The notes: generated by a model from the letters alone, not told the origin. Positions 43,579 to 53,421 are shown, counted from the stretch's first letter. The stretch: DNA of 64,000 bases from an uncultured Eubacteriales bacterium (GCA_958417225.1 CATZCM010000001.1:1-64000), one strand, 5' to 3'. Numbers and translations: made by a program.

Positions 43579-45408
43579 CTAAAAATCCCAGTTATCGTAA
43601 TCCTCAGGCAATCCTGCCCACTTTAACAACTTATTTCGATCAGCCTTAACATTCTTTTTTAGTATATCGAATTCATCTAGGAGTTCTTTGGGGAGTTTTG
43701 AACCGATTTTTTTATAAAATTCCTTTATGCTTAATATATCTCTTGCCCAATCGCACGCTTCCAAGCGAAGAAGGCATGAAAATACATAATCATTAACTAG
43801 AGGGACTCCCTCAAGATTAACATCAGAGATGTACGGTACGTATCCAATAAAAGTTTCTCTTCGAGTAACCCTACTATCACACCTTTTTAATATCCATTCC
43901 AAGATACGGAAATTGTCTCCGAATCCTGGCCACAGATAATTTCCTTCATCGTCGAGTCTAAACCAGTTTACATTAAATATTAAAGGTGCATTATCTTTAA
44001 GTTTTTTGCCCATATCTATCCAGTGTTGAAAGTAATCTCCGATATTGTATCCGCAAAACGGTAGCATAGCCATAGGATCGCGACGAACAACACCCACCAG
44101 TCCACTTGATGCAGCAGTTGTTTCGGAAGCCATGATAGAGCCTACAAAAACGCCATGATTCCAGTTGCGTGACTCGTAAACGATAGGTGTAGTTTGAGCG
44201 CGGCGGCCACCAAAAATTATAGCTGATATCGGCACACCTTCTGGTGAATCAAATTTTTCACTCAAGCAGGGACAATTCCTAGCCGGGGAAGTAAATCTGC
44301 TATTTGGGTGTGCACCTTTTTCAGAAGATGTTTTTCCATTCCAAGGACGACCACGCCAATCAACTGCATTTTCTGGAGGATTATTGTCGAGCCCTTCCCA
44401 CCAAACGGTATTGTCATCGAGGTTTAAAGCGACATTTGTAAAGATGGTGTCCTTTCGGGTTGCAGCGAGAGCATTTGGATTTGTTTTTTCATTTGTACCA
44501 GGAGCGACGCCGAAAAATCCATTTTCGGGGTTAATAGCCCAGAGTCTTCCATCTTCACCTTGATGTAGCCAAGCAATGTCATCACCAACACACCATACTT
44601 TGTACCCTTTTTCTCTGTATCCCTCAGGGGGAATCAACATTGCAAGATTTGTTTTTCCACAAGCGGAAGGGAATGCGGCGACTACATATTGCACATCACC
44701 GTCGGGATTCTCAACTCCGAGTATAAGCATGTGTTCGGCCATCCAGCCTTCTTTTTTACCAAGACATGATGCGATTCGCAATGCAAAGCATTTTTTTCCC
44801 AGAAGCACATTTCCACCGTAGGCGGAATTGACGGAAATTATTGTATTATCTTCGGGAAAGTGACAGATGTATCTTTTTTCTTCATCAATGTCACAAGAAC
44901 AATGAAGTCCACGTACCCAGTCATTACTGTCTTTTAAACAATCTAGTACCTTTTGACCAACACGAGTCATGATTTCCATGTTTAGCACAACGTAGATGGA
45001 ATCAGTGATTTCCACTCCGATTTTTGAAAATGGAGATCCTATAGGTCCCATAGAATATGGTATAATGTACATAGTTTTTCCTTTATAACTGCCTTTTGCG
45101 ATGTCGTATAATAAATTATATGCTTCAGTAGGATCTTTCCAATTGTTTGTTGGTCCGGCGTCATCAGGATTTTTTGAACATATAAATGTTCGGTCTTCTA
45201 CTCGTGCAACGTCGTTTTCAGCCGATCTGTGTAGGTAACACCCGGGAAGTTTTTCTTGATTGAGTTTAATTAATTCTCCTGTTTTGCAAGCCTGTTCACG
45301 TAATTTTTCAATTTGATCCTTGGATCCGTCAATCCATACTATGTTGTCAGGTTGAACAAGATTTTTCATTTCATCGATCCACTTTAAAAGTGATGGGTTT
45401 TTTGTCAT
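43579..45408 (-). CDS. pckG: Phosphoenolpyruvate carboxykinase (GTP)
   Basis: 609 residues, the usual length of the GTP-dependent family. Interconverts oxaloacetate and PEP with GTP and CO2. Signature motifs: the PEPCK P-loop FPSACGKTNLAM (about 236-247), GDDIAWLHQGEDG, and the GTP-enzyme segments IPYSMGPIGSPFSKIGVEIT and FFGVAPGT. AGAAGGTG precedes ATG 45408. It may run in the anaplerotic direction (PEP to oxaloacetate), as proposed for fermenting clostridia. It lies downstream of thrS on the same strand with a 95-base gap. Confidence 0.96.
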   Translation of the reverse strand: MTKNPSLLKWIDEMKNLVQPDNIVWIDGSKDQIEKLREQACKTGELIKLNQEKLPGCYLHRSAENDVARVEDRTFICSKNPDDAGPTNNWKDPTEAYNLLYDIAKGSYKGKTMYIIPYSMGPIGSPFSKIGVEITDSIYVVLNMEIMTRVGQKVLDCLKDSNDWVRGLHCSCDIDEEKRYICHFPEDNTIISVNSAYGGNVLLGKKCFALRIASCLGKKEGWMAEHMLILGVENPDGDVQYVVAAFPSACGKTNLAMLIPPEGYREKGYKVWCVGDDIAWLHQGEDGRLWAINPENGFFGVAPGTNEKTNPNALAATRKDTIFTNVALNLDDNTVWWEGLDNNPPENAVDWRGRPWNGKTSSEKGAHPNSRFTSPARNCPCLSEKFDSPEGVPISAIIFGGRRAQTTPIVYESRNWNHGVFVGSIMASETTAASSGLVGVVRRDPMAMLPFCGYNIGDYFQHWIDMGKKLKDNAPLIFNVNWFRLDDEGNYLWPGFGDNFRILEWILKRCDSRVTRRETFIGYVPYISDVNLEGVPLVNDYVFSCLLRLEACDWARDILSIKEFYKKIGSKLPKELLDEFDILKKNVKADRNKLLKWAGLPEDYDNWDF

Positions 45409-45503
45409 AGTTTACACCTTCTAACAAAATTTATAATATTTGCAAATAAGAGCTAATGTTGTAATATTTTATGTGTTACGCAAAACCTTTATTCAAGTTA
45501 AAA

Positions 45504-47417
45504 CTACATTATAGTCTTGCTAGAAATTTCTTTGTTTAACAATTCGAGTATTTCATTATATGACATTGTACCGATATCGCCTTTTTTTCTATGGCGAACG
45601 GATACAGTTTTTGAATTTTCCTCTTTTTCACCTACTATAATCATATACGGAACTTTTTGCATTTGTGCTTCACGTATTTTATAACCGATTTTTTCACTCC
45701 TATTATCGACTTCGGAACGGATTCCGTGTTCCTCAAAGAATTCTTGTACTTTTGAAGCAACTTGATGTTGGTCTTGGCTTATGGGCAATATTTTACATTG
45801 CACTGGGGCTAACCAAAGTGGGAATGCGCCAGCAAAATGCTCTGTTAGTATACCAATGAAGCGTTCGATGCTTCCGAATACCACGCGGTGAATCATAACC
45901 GGTCTATGCTTTTCACCGTCTTCACCGATGTATGTTAGGTCAAATTTTTCAGGCATTTGGAAATCAAGTTGAATGGTACCACATTGCCATGTGCGTCCAA
46001 TGCTGTCCTCTAGATGAAAATCAATTTTTGGTCCATAAAATGCGCCATCACCCTCGTTGATTTTGTAGTTGGTATTTGTATGTTCAAGAGCGTTAATTAA
46101 GGCGTCTGTAGCTTTTTTCCATTGTTCGTCACTACCCATGGAATCCTCTGGACGAGTTGACAATTCAACGTTATATTTAAAGCCGAAGGTTGAGTAAAAA
46201 CTATCGATTAATTTCATAACATTGATGATTTCAGATTCTATTTGATCTGGGGTCATGAATATATGCGCATCATCCTGAGTGAAACAACGTACTCTCATGA
46301 GCCCGTGCAATGCACCGGAAAGTTCGTGTCTGTGTACAAGACCAAGTTCAGCCATACGGAGAGGTAGATCACGGTAGGAATGTAGTTTATTTTTAAATAC
46401 GAGCATTCCACCAGGGCAGTTCATTGGCTTAATTGCATGTTTTTGTCCATCGATTTCGGTTGTGTACATGTTATCTTTGTAGTGATCCCAATGTCCAGAA
46501 CGTTTCCACAGTTCCTCATTTAATATTATTGGAGTTTTAATTTCAACATATCCAGCTTTTTTGTGTTCATTTCTCCAGTAATCTTCAAGTAAATTTCTAA
46601 GTATCATGCCTTTTGGCAGGAAAAACGGAAATCCTCTACCTTCGTCTAAAAGGCAGAAAAGTTCAAGATCTTTACCAAGTTTTCTATGATCACGTTTTTT
46701 AGCTTCCTCAAGTGCTGTTAAGTATGCTTCAAGTTCACTGGCCTTTGGGTAAGCAGTTCCGTAAATTCGTTGAAGCATTTTATTTTTGCTATCAGCTCTC
46801 CAATATGCTCCTGTGCAATTTGTAAGCTTTATAGCTTTGAGAGCACCAGTTGACATTAAATGCGGGCCAGCACACAAATCTACAAATTCACCTTGCCGAT
46901 AGAAGGAAATGCTTTCTCCAGCATCCGCGTGTTCTTTTATTAATTCTACTTTATATTTTTGATTGTTTTTTGTCATTAAATCAATTGCTTCATCAGGTGA
47001 CAATTCAAATTTTTCGATGGGAAGGTTTTCTTTAATAATTTTTTTCATTTCAGTTTCTAGTTTAAGCAAAACTTCCGGGGTAAAGGTTTCTTCCACATCG
47101 AAGTCGTAGAAGAATCCATTATCTATAGCAGGTCCGATCCCAAGGATAGCATTTGGGAAAAGTCTAAGAACAGCTTGAGCAAGTACGTGAGAAGCTGTGT
47201 GTCGATAAGCTTTACGTCCGTATTCGCATTCAAATGTCAAAATTTCAAGTTCGGAGTTTTCTGTTATAGGTGTGCGAAGGTCTACAATTTTTCCGTTAAG
47301 CTTGGCAGCACATGCTTTTTTGTATAGTGAAGTTGAAAGATCTTTTACAACGTCTATTACTGTAGTTTGATTATTCACCTCTTTTATTGAACCATCTATT
47401 AATTTCACTTTTATCAT
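45504..47417 (-). CDS. thrS: Threonyl-tRNA synthetase
   Basis: 637 residues. TGS domain (about 1-60), editing domain with HTASHVLAQAV (about 70-80), class II catalytic core (motif 2 MRVRCFTQDDAHIF, motif 3 VVFGSIERFIGIL) and anticodon-binding domain (LAPVQCKILPIS). Start ATG 47417 is eight bases after AAGGAG; a GTG three codons upstream sits in that site. Only about 100 bases separate it from the divergent spore-protein gene, too short for a T-box leader, so the T-box regulation common for clostridial thrS is absent here. Confidence 0.97.
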   Translation of the reverse strand: MIKVKLIDGSIKEVNNQTTVIDVVKDLSTSLYKKACAAKLNGKIVDLRTPITENSELEILTFECEYGRKAYRHTASHVLAQAVLRLFPNAILGIGPAIDNGFFYDFDVEETFTPEVLLKLETEMKKIIKENLPIEKFELSPDEAIDLMTKNNQKYKVELIKEHADAGESISFYRQGEFVDLCAGPHLMSTGALKAIKLTNCTGAYWRADSKNKMLQRIYGTAYPKASELEAYLTALEEAKKRDHRKLGKDLELFCLLDEGRGFPFFLPKGMILRNLLEDYWRNEHKKAGYVEIKTPIILNEELWKRSGHWDHYKDNMYTTEIDGQKHAIKPMNCPGGMLVFKNKLHSYRDLPLRMAELGLVHRHELSGALHGLMRVRCFTQDDAHIFMTPDQIESEIINVMKLIDSFYSTFGFKYNVELSTRPEDSMGSDEQWKKATDALINALEHTNTNYKINEGDGAFYGPKIDFHLEDSIGRTWQCGTIQLDFQMPEKFDLTYIGEDGEKHRPVMIHRVVFGSIERFIGILTEHFAGAFPLWLAPVQCKILPISQDQHQVASKVQEFFEEHGIRSEVDNRSEKIGYKIREAQMQKVPYMIIVGEKEENSKTVSVRHRKKGDIGTMSYNEILELLNKEISSKTIM

Positions 47418-47442
47418 TTTTGTCACTCCTTAATGTCTTATT

Positions 47443-47470
47443 TAACGAATAACTGAAAGTTTATTCGTTA
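47443..47470. promoter_or_regulatory. Perfect inverted repeat between divergent thrS and spore-protein genes
   Basis: TAACGAATAA and TTATTCGTTA (10 bases each) separated by eight bases. It may be an operator or a hairpin in the thrS leader. Confidence 0.5.
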
Positions 47471-47520
47471 CACTAATAAATGGGCAAACGCCTAAAATTA
47501 TTTTGAGGGAGGAAATAATA

Positions 47521-47691
47521 ATGAAATTTGATGAGAAGAAGGAACCAGACACTAAAAAGTATGAATTACCAAATAAGCCAATTGTTCCCGCCACATATCC
47601 GGATTGGCACGATAAAGAATCAGGATATCCAATTTCCTCTAATAATAACGTGGAATACGCTAAAGAGTGGGTAGACCACAATATAAAATAA
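47521..47691 (+). CDS. Small DUF3787 (CDIF630_02480-type) spore-surface protein
   Basis: 56 residues with the family pattern KPIVPATYPDWHDKESGYPI and a C-terminal NNNVEYAKEWVDHN-IK. Members are found on spores of Clostridioides. GGGAGG is eight bases before ATG 47521. Its presence supports a spore-forming or ancestrally spore-forming clostridial host. Monocistronic, divergent from thrS. Confidence 0.75.
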   Translation: MKFDEKKEPDTKKYELPNKPIVPATYPDWHDKESGYPISSNNNVEYAKEWVDHNIK

Positions 47692-47698
47692 TTGTATT

Positions 47699-47738
47699 GG
47701 TGTAGATTGCATTGGCAGTTTACACCGGTTTTATTTTA
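47699..47738 (+). terminator. Terminator of the spore-surface protein gene
   Basis: GGTGTA pairs with TACACC, followed by a T-rich tract. Confidence 0.55.
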
Positions 47739-48032
47739 AGGCGAATGCTACTTTACTTATGATATCACATTTTAACCTATAAAACAATACATATTATTGA
47801 TTATTTTGAATTTAATTTGTATTTTCGTAAGATTTTAAAAGAAAAACCATAATTTGTAGTTTACAACAAAAACAGGAAGAAAGTGTTATAAGCTATTTTT
47901 TCTTGGTGTGTGAATATACTTGAAAATATTGACGATTGTTAGCAAATTTACATACTGCGAAGGTTAGCGTATTTAAAATAAAATTTAGTAATTTTGTTAA
48001 AGTGTTAGAATATACGAAGATTTCACGATATG
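47739..48032. other. AT-rich intergenic stretch
   Basis: Nothing recognised before the promoter at 48033. Confidence 0.4.
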
Positions 48033-48061
48033 TTTACTTAGCGAAAAATGTCTGCTATAAT
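48033..48061 (+). promoter_or_regulatory. Promoter of the second LysM protein gene, with about 280-base leader
   Basis: TTTACT, 17-base spacer, TATAAT. The leader to ATG 48345 has no clear known riboswitch. Confidence 0.65.
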
Positions 48062-48344
48062 ATAAAGTGCATAGTATGTGTGTGGTGCGTAATTTGAAAA
48101 AATTCCTTTAGCCTTCTCTCTTGTCCGATTGAAGAAAAATAACTACTTAACATGAGAGGTTAAACAATAAGGTCGGAATAGTGTCTTGCACGCTTGTGGA
48201 CAAATTTCAAGGAAACTGTGATTGAGTATTTTAGGAAACCATCAAGTGTAAGAGTTTTAAATTAACCCATAGCATCTAATTATGACATAATTTTTGGAGA
48301 ATAACTCTAAAAATTACTATTTTTTATTTATAAGGGGAAAATTT

Positions 48345-49367
48345 ATGAAACTAGTGAAAAAAACAATAATGTCTGTATTAATGATAGGATTTATATTTAT
48401 GACGGGAGTTGTACAAGCAAGACAGTATGTGGTAAAGCAGGATGACAACTTAAGAGACATTGCAGAAAGAGAATTAGGGGATGCAAGTCGCTGGAGAGAG
48501 ATTGCGATGTTAAATAGTTTGGAAATACAAAGAAGTGAATGTGGAGAGTATGTAGTTTTAAGTGTGAATCAAATACTTGATTTACCGGAAACTTTAGAAG
48601 AAAGGTTAGCTAGAGAGAAAGTGGAATGTCAAAGACAGGAACTGGAAAGAATATTAGCCATGAAAACTATGGCCGAGCGGAAAAGAAGGTTAGCAGAAGA
48701 AAAATGTTTGCAAATGCGGTTGAACAGAGAAAATGTAGATGTGAATGTGGAGGACGTTGAATCCAAGAAAACTGCATTAACTGAAAAAATAGCGCAAATG
48801 GAATCAAGAGTGGAGGAATCGCGTCAAAGAATTAGTGAAAGTGAAAAAGAATTGCAGTTGATGCGTGAAAGAGTAGTGGAGTTGCAAAATAAAAGATCTG
48901 AACAAAGTAGAAGTGTTGAACAATTAAGGAAAAGTATACAGGATGTTGGTGATGAAATAAGGTCACATTCGATGAGATTGGCTCAGTTGCAAGAAGAAAG
49001 GTGCGCTTGTAGTGCGGATGAAATGGTCTTGCATGAAAAGATAGACGCATTGACCGAAAGAAGATTAAGGGCTGAAATGGCATTTCATTTTGCAGAAGAG
49101 GCAAAGCTTGTTGCGGCTAAACAGTATGAGAGTTTAGTTAGGAAAAAAGCTGATTTGGAAAAAGAGGCTTTTGATAGGAAAATGTGTGAAAAGAGAATTC
49201 TTGAATTGCAGATTAGAAAAAACGCGTTGCATAAAATGATGAAAGTTGTAGAGCAACGTTTGCAAGAGGATAAATTAAAAATAATTGAAAAACGAATGAG
49301 ATTTTTAAATTTAGGGGTTGATGATCAAAAACAGGCGGAAATTGATGGAGATGCTGAAGATAAATAA
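48345..49367 (+). CDS. Secreted LysM-like domain protein with long coiled coil (paralogue 2)
   Basis: 340 residues. Signal peptide about 1-26 (ending VVQA), a LysM-like module (about 27-85: QYVVKQDDNLRDIAERELGD, then WREIAMLNS), then an almost unbroken Arg/Glu/Lys-rich coiled coil to the end (about 90-330). It repeats the layout of 17126-17671, whose module (IKDGDCIFDLAERFLGS) aligns with it. AGGGGAAAATTT precedes ATG 48345. It might form a fibrous cell-wall or spore-coat element; function unknown. Confidence 0.75.
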   Translation: MKLVKKTIMSVLMIGFIFMTGVVQARQYVVKQDDNLRDIAERELGDASRWREIAMLNSLEIQRSECGEYVVLSVNQILDLPETLEERLAREKVECQRQELERILAMKTMAERKRRLAEEKCLQMRLNRENVDVNVEDVESKKTALTEKIAQMESRVEESRQRISESEKELQLMRERVVELQNKRSEQSRSVEQLRKSIQDVGDEIRSHSMRLAQLQEERCACSADEMVLHEKIDALTERRLRAEMAFHFAEEAKLVAAKQYESLVRKKADLEKEAFDRKMCEKRILELQIRKNALHKMMKVVEQRLQEDKLKIIEKRMRFLNLGVDDQKQAEIDGDAEDK

Positions 49368-49541
49368 GGATAGTTGGCCGGGGAAAGTGAAGTGGCACAA
49401 GAACACAGGAGAAAAATTGGTTATTTATTGTTAAAAGGTGTGAGCATACTAAGTGCGGTTGTACGATTAAGATAAAGTGTTTTTGACGAATTTTGGGAAT
49501 AATATTTGAGATGAATCCTAGGTTATAGAAAGGAGTCAAAT

Positions 49542-50069
49542 ATGTTATTATTTGAAAATCATAATGGATATAAAGGAATATGTATATGGAAAGATGAAGT
49601 GCCATTTAAACATGTAAGCAATAATATTTTACATATACGTACAGAATCTGGTGATGTTAATTGGCATGTTGGAACTATTTGTTTAGAGGCAAAATTGAGT
49701 CCTCTTTGTGTTAGCAACTATGCTATGGTGTGCATGAAGTATACTAATAATAAAAAAAATGTAACAGATATAATTATCAATTTTGGAAGAGAAGATTTTT
49801 CCTTCAAATCACAGGTATTACCATTTAGAAAGGAGGTATCAGTTGGATTAGATAAAGAATTTGCAGATGCGATAAGTGATTTCTTTAAAGAATTTCCACA
49901 TGATAGCTTACCTAGCGGTACTATAGAAATATTTAGTGGGGCATTTGATGAGATTGGTTCAAGCAATATGGCATTTAAAAAGGCTATGAACTTATTAGTG
50001 TTTGTGTTTCAAAACATTGACAATTTTAATGATGATGAATTGAAATGTGAATTATTGAAGCTTATGTAA
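49542..50069 (+). CDS. Hypothetical protein, 175 residues
   Basis: AAGGAG lies six bases before ATG 49542 and the frame is clean. The sequence is soluble, with no signal peptide; the middle has a beta-rich look (VTDIIINFGREDFSFKSQVL) and the C-terminus is helical (FKKAMNLLVFVFQNID). I recognise no family. It lies 174 bases after the LysM gene without a visible terminator between, so it could share that transcript. Confidence 0.6.
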   Translation: MLLFENHNGYKGICIWKDEVPFKHVSNNILHIRTESGDVNWHVGTICLEAKLSPLCVSNYAMVCMKYTNNKKNVTDIIINFGREDFSFKSQVLPFRKEVSVGLDKEFADAISDFFKEFPHDSLPSGTIEIFSGAFDEIGSSNMAFKKAMNLLVFVFQNIDNFNDDELKCELLKLM

Positions 50070-50188
50070 AATTAATTTGTTAAGTGGTAAAAGTTTTTAA
50101 TCTAGTAAATGAATTTGAATGAGAACATCCATGTGACTCTTGATGAGTAATTTGTTTTTATGCCGTGGATCCACAAAATGAAAAAAAT

Positions 50189-50217
50189 TTGACTTGGCTT
50201 TTAAAATGTGATATAAT
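50189..50217 (+). promoter_or_regulatory. Promoter of the alanine symporter gene
   Basis: TTGACT, 17-base spacer, TATAAT, 87 bases before ATG 50304. Confidence 0.8.
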
Positions 50218-50303
50218 AAACTCTAATATTTTATTTTGATTTTTCAATACGCTAATGATTATGTAGCTATTGGTTAAAATTTAATTTAAGGAGGAATTAT
50301 TAT

Positions 50304-51710
50304 ATGACTGGTTTTATCGAGACAATTACGGAGTACTTTAAGAATGCGGAGAATTTCATATATACGTACATAATAACTGCTGTTTTATTAGTAGTGAGCG
50401 TTTATTTTTCGCTTAGGACAAAATTTGTACAAATAAGATTATTTCCGGACTCAGTGAGGTCTTTATTAGAGAGAAACAAAGGTAAAGGTACGTCGTCATT
50501 TCAAGCATTGATGATATCTACAGCGGCTAGAGTTGGAACTGGATGCATAGCGGGAGTGTCAACAGCAATAGTAGTAGGAGGAGCAGGTGCAGTATTTTGG
50601 ATGTGGATTGTGGCGATCATATCGTCTTCACTTACATTCATAGAGTGCACACTAGCCCAGATGTACAAAGTGAGAGATAAAAATGGAGAATTTCGTGGGG
50701 GACCGGCTTATTATATAGAACAGGTTCTAAAACAAAGATGGTTTGGTGTGTTGTTTTCAGTGCTGTTAGTTGTTTGTTACGGCTATGGATTTAACGCACT
50801 TCAAGCACACATGATATCAGATTCAATGTCAGAATATATAGATGGATATGCTGATTCGCATTGGCCACTTATAGTTGGAATTATATTGGCTATTGTTACG
50901 TTTGTGATTATATTTGGTGGTATGCAAAGAATAGGATTTGTGTCATCGTATATAGTTCCTGTGATGTCCCTAGGTTATATGGCACTAGGGGTTGCTATTA
51001 TAGCAATGAATTTAGGAAGAATACCATCAATGATAATTAACATTTTTAAAAGTGCGTTTGATTTTAAATCAATCGGTGGAGGTCTCATAAGTGCAGCTAT
51101 AATGGAGGGTGTGAAAAAAGGAATAGTTTCCCACGAATCTGGGATGGGGAGTGCTGCCAATATTGCAGCAGCAGCAGATGTGTCACATCCAGCCAAACAA
51201 GGTATAAGTCAAATTTTTTCTGTTTTTATCACAACTTTTTTAGTATGTACTACAACTGCATTTATAGTTTTGCTTTCAGGAATAGACTTAACTGGTGGAC
51301 TTAAGGATATAGCACTTGTTCAAGAAGCAATTAAGTCTCAAGTTGGTGATATAGGAAATCACTTTTTAACATTGTCTATTTTCTTTTTTGCATTTAGTTC
51401 TATTATGGGGAACTATTCATATGCAGAATCAAATATTTTATTTATTAAGGACAGCAAGAAAGTTTTGTACATCTTCCGTATAACGTGTGTATTAATACTA
51501 ATTTTGGGAGCAATTGCATCATCAGAACTTGTTTGGAGCGTTATACAAGTTATGATGTCGTTTATGATATTTACAAATATTGTAGCAATGGTACTTATAG
51601 GTAATCGGGCGGTGTTGTGTTTGAAGGACTACGTTAAACAAAAGAAAGAAGGCAAAGCTCCTGTGTTTAAAGCATCAAATATTGGCCTTAATGATATGAG
51701 TGAGTGGTAA
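50304..51710 (+). CDS. Sodium:alanine symporter, AGCS family
   Basis: 468 residues with about 10-11 membrane helices. Family landmarks SSFQALMISTAARVGTGCIA (about 65-84), GGPAYYIE (about 132) and GMGSAANIAAAADVSHPAKQ (about 279) are intact, so it should carry alanine or glycine with sodium across the membrane. GGAGG precedes ATG 50304 by nine bases. It is followed after three bases by the pseudouridine synthase gene, so the two form an operon. Confidence 0.94.
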   Translation: MTGFIETITEYFKNAENFIYTYIITAVLLVVSVYFSLRTKFVQIRLFPDSVRSLLERNKGKGTSSFQALMISTAARVGTGCIAGVSTAIVVGGAGAVFWMWIVAIISSSLTFIECTLAQMYKVRDKNGEFRGGPAYYIEQVLKQRWFGVLFSVLLVVCYGYGFNALQAHMISDSMSEYIDGYADSHWPLIVGIILAIVTFVIIFGGMQRIGFVSSYIVPVMSLGYMALGVAIIAMNLGRIPSMIINIFKSAFDFKSIGGGLISAAIMEGVKKGIVSHESGMGSAANIAAAADVSHPAKQGISQIFSVFITTFLVCTTTAFIVLLSGIDLTGGLKDIALVQEAIKSQVGDIGNHFLTLSIFFFAFSSIMGNYSYAESNILFIKDSKKVLYIFRITCVLILILGAIASSELVWSVIQVMMSFMIFTNIVAMVLIGNRAVLCLKDYVKQKKEGKAPVFKASNIGLNDMSEW

Positions 51711-51713
51711 TAA

Positions 51714-52667
51714 ATGCGTCAATTAGTAGTAAATTCAAATGATGCAGGGCAACGTTTAGATAAATTCTTGAACAAAACGTTAAAGGATTTACCACCGTCG
51801 TTGATGCACAAGTACATACGCAAGAAGTGTATAAAAATTAATGGAAAACGAGCAGAAGCTTCAGACCGGCTTTGTGAAGGTGATGAGATTCAATTTTACA
51901 TTAAAGACGAATTTTTCGAGCCAAAGTACGATGTATATGATTTTATGAAAGCACCTGCCAAAATCGATGTGGTGTATGAAGATGTTAATGTTTTACTTAT
52001 AAATAAAAAGCCTGGACTCTTGGTACATCCGGACGAAAATTATCATTTCGATTCGCTACTTTCAAGGCTGCAACATTATCTGTACCAAAAGGGTGAGTAT
52101 GATCCTAGTGATCAAAATTCCTTTGCTCCAGCACTTGTGAATAGAATTGATCGAAACACGTGTGGTATAGTAATTGCAGTGAAAAATGCTATGGCTCTTC
52201 GTGTACTAAATGAAAAGATGAAAAATCGTGAATTATCCAAATTTTATAAATGCAGAGTGTTTGGTCATTTTAAGGATAAAAGTGGTGTGTTAGAAGATTT
52301 CTTAACTAAAGACGAAAAAAGGAATAAAGTTTATGTATCTCACAAAAGATTACCTGGGTCTAAAACGATTAAAACTCAGTATAAGGTAATTTCTGAGGAC
52401 AGTAATACTAGTTTGCTAGAAGTTAAGTTGCTTACAGGAAGGACTCATCAAATACGTGCACATATGGCTTTTGTTGGTAATCCGATAGTTGGCGATGGTA
52501 AATATGGCAAAAATGAAAATAATAAAAAATATGGGTTTAAGTACCAAGCTCTGTGTTCATACAAACTTAAGTTTGACTTTTCGTCTTCAGCAGGTGAACT
52601 CGATTACTTAAATGGAAAAAGTTTTAGCGTAGATAAGATATGGTTTATCAATAATGATAATTCGTAA
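51714..52667 (+). CDS. RluA-family rRNA/tRNA pseudouridine synthase
   Basis: 317 residues. An N-terminal S4 RNA-binding domain (about 10-60, GQRLDKFLNKTL ... KINGKRAEASDRL) precedes the synthase core with the catalytic aspartate in NRIDRNTCGIV (about 143-153) and TGRTHQIRAHMAF (about 243-255). It turns uridines in structured RNA into pseudouridine; target bases (RluC/RluD type) cannot be settled here. ATG 51714 is three bases after the symporter stop. Confidence 0.92.
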   Translation: MRQLVVNSNDAGQRLDKFLNKTLKDLPPSLMHKYIRKKCIKINGKRAEASDRLCEGDEIQFYIKDEFFEPKYDVYDFMKAPAKIDVVYEDVNVLLINKKPGLLVHPDENYHFDSLLSRLQHYLYQKGEYDPSDQNSFAPALVNRIDRNTCGIVIAVKNAMALRVLNEKMKNRELSKFYKCRVFGHFKDKSGVLEDFLTKDEKRNKVYVSHKRLPGSKTIKTQYKVISEDSNTSLLEVKLLTGRTHQIRAHMAFVGNPIVGDGKYGKNENNKKYGFKYQALCSYKLKFDFSSSAGELDYLNGKSFSVDKIWFINNDNS

Positions 52668-52704
52668 TTTATTCTGTTAATTGCGTGTTTTAACTTTATG
52701 TATC

Positions 52705-52741
52705 AAAAAATCCCCTACTTCCAAAGTAGAGGATTTTTTTT
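52705..52741. terminator. Bidirectional terminator between rluA-type gene and pnuC
   Basis: AAAAAATCC-C-CTACTT pairs with AAGTAG-A-GGATTTTTT around CCA, with A and T runs on both sides. Confidence 0.85.
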
Positions 52742-52752
52742 GCTATGTAAAG

Positions 52753-53421
52753 TTAAAAATTGATTTCTGATGTTTGTCTGTCTTTAATCCTTTTCCAATT
52801 TAAAAATCCATAGATGGCATTAATCCAAAATGCAGCAAAACAAACAACGACAGAAATATAACGCGTATCTGAAGTGCTTGCCAAAACCCATAGGATGATA
52901 AGTACAATATCGTTTGCAGCGTATGCTAAGGCGAAAAAAGGACTTTTTCTAAACGTTAGGTATACAGCGAGAAAACTTGTCGTAACTGAAATGGTACTTG
53001 GAAGTATGTTTGCGGTATTGAACTTATTCAGTATTAAGTAAAAGATGAAAGTAACAATAGTTGCGAAGATTAACATGAATATAGTTTCCTTTTTACTGAT
53101 AGTGTTAATTTTGACTTCAGATTTATTTCCATTGTATGGGTTTCTAAGCCAAGAAATAAGTGCAAAAATTGCCATTGGCATTGTCATACCTAGGTAAGTA
53201 AGCATTTTACCATAGTAGGAAAAAGTAAAAGAAATAGCTCCGTATAGCAAACTGAAAAATATCATTAAAATTTGTCCAAACGGGTTTCCCTTTGCGTTGA
53301 AGATGAGTGAAGTAACACCTATTAAAGAGGCAATCAGTGTTAAATAATTTTCTTTGTCGAACACATAAAACGAAGTTATTATGAGGACTACCGATGAACA
53401 CCACAGTATAACCTCTTTCAT
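52753..53421 (-). CDS. pnuC: PnuC-family nicotinamide riboside transporter (probably frameshifted at its 5' end)
   Basis: 222 residues from ATG 53421, with about seven membrane helices and the PnuC features NPFGQILMIFFSLLYGAISF and YAANDIVLIILW. It should import nicotinamide riboside (some relatives carry thiamine or riboflavin). The ATG at 53421 has no ribosome site. A better start, ATG 53456 seven bases after GGAGG, lies in another frame and runs into TAA after MINKKS. Between them is an A7 run (53441-53447 as T on the plus strand); one extra A would give MINKKKLINYFSMKEVILW, continuous with this gene and typical of PnuC N-termini. So the natural product probably begins at 53456 via slippage, or the gene is phase-off. 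Confidence 0.85.
   Translation of the reverse strand: MKEVILWCSSVVLIITSFYVFDKENYLTLIASLIGVTSLIFNAKGNPFGQILMIFFSLLYGAISFTFSYYGKMLTYLGMTMPMAIFALISWLRNPYNGNKSEVKINTISKKETIFMLIFATIVTFIFYLILNKFNTANILPSTISVTTSFLAVYLTFRKSPFFALAYAANDIVLIILWVLASTSDTRYISVVVCFAAFWINAIYGFLNWKRIKDRQTSEINF

Noticed and set aside
43441..43626. 61-codon plus-strand frame
   Set aside because: It overlaps the pckG terminator and 3' end and has no ribosome site.
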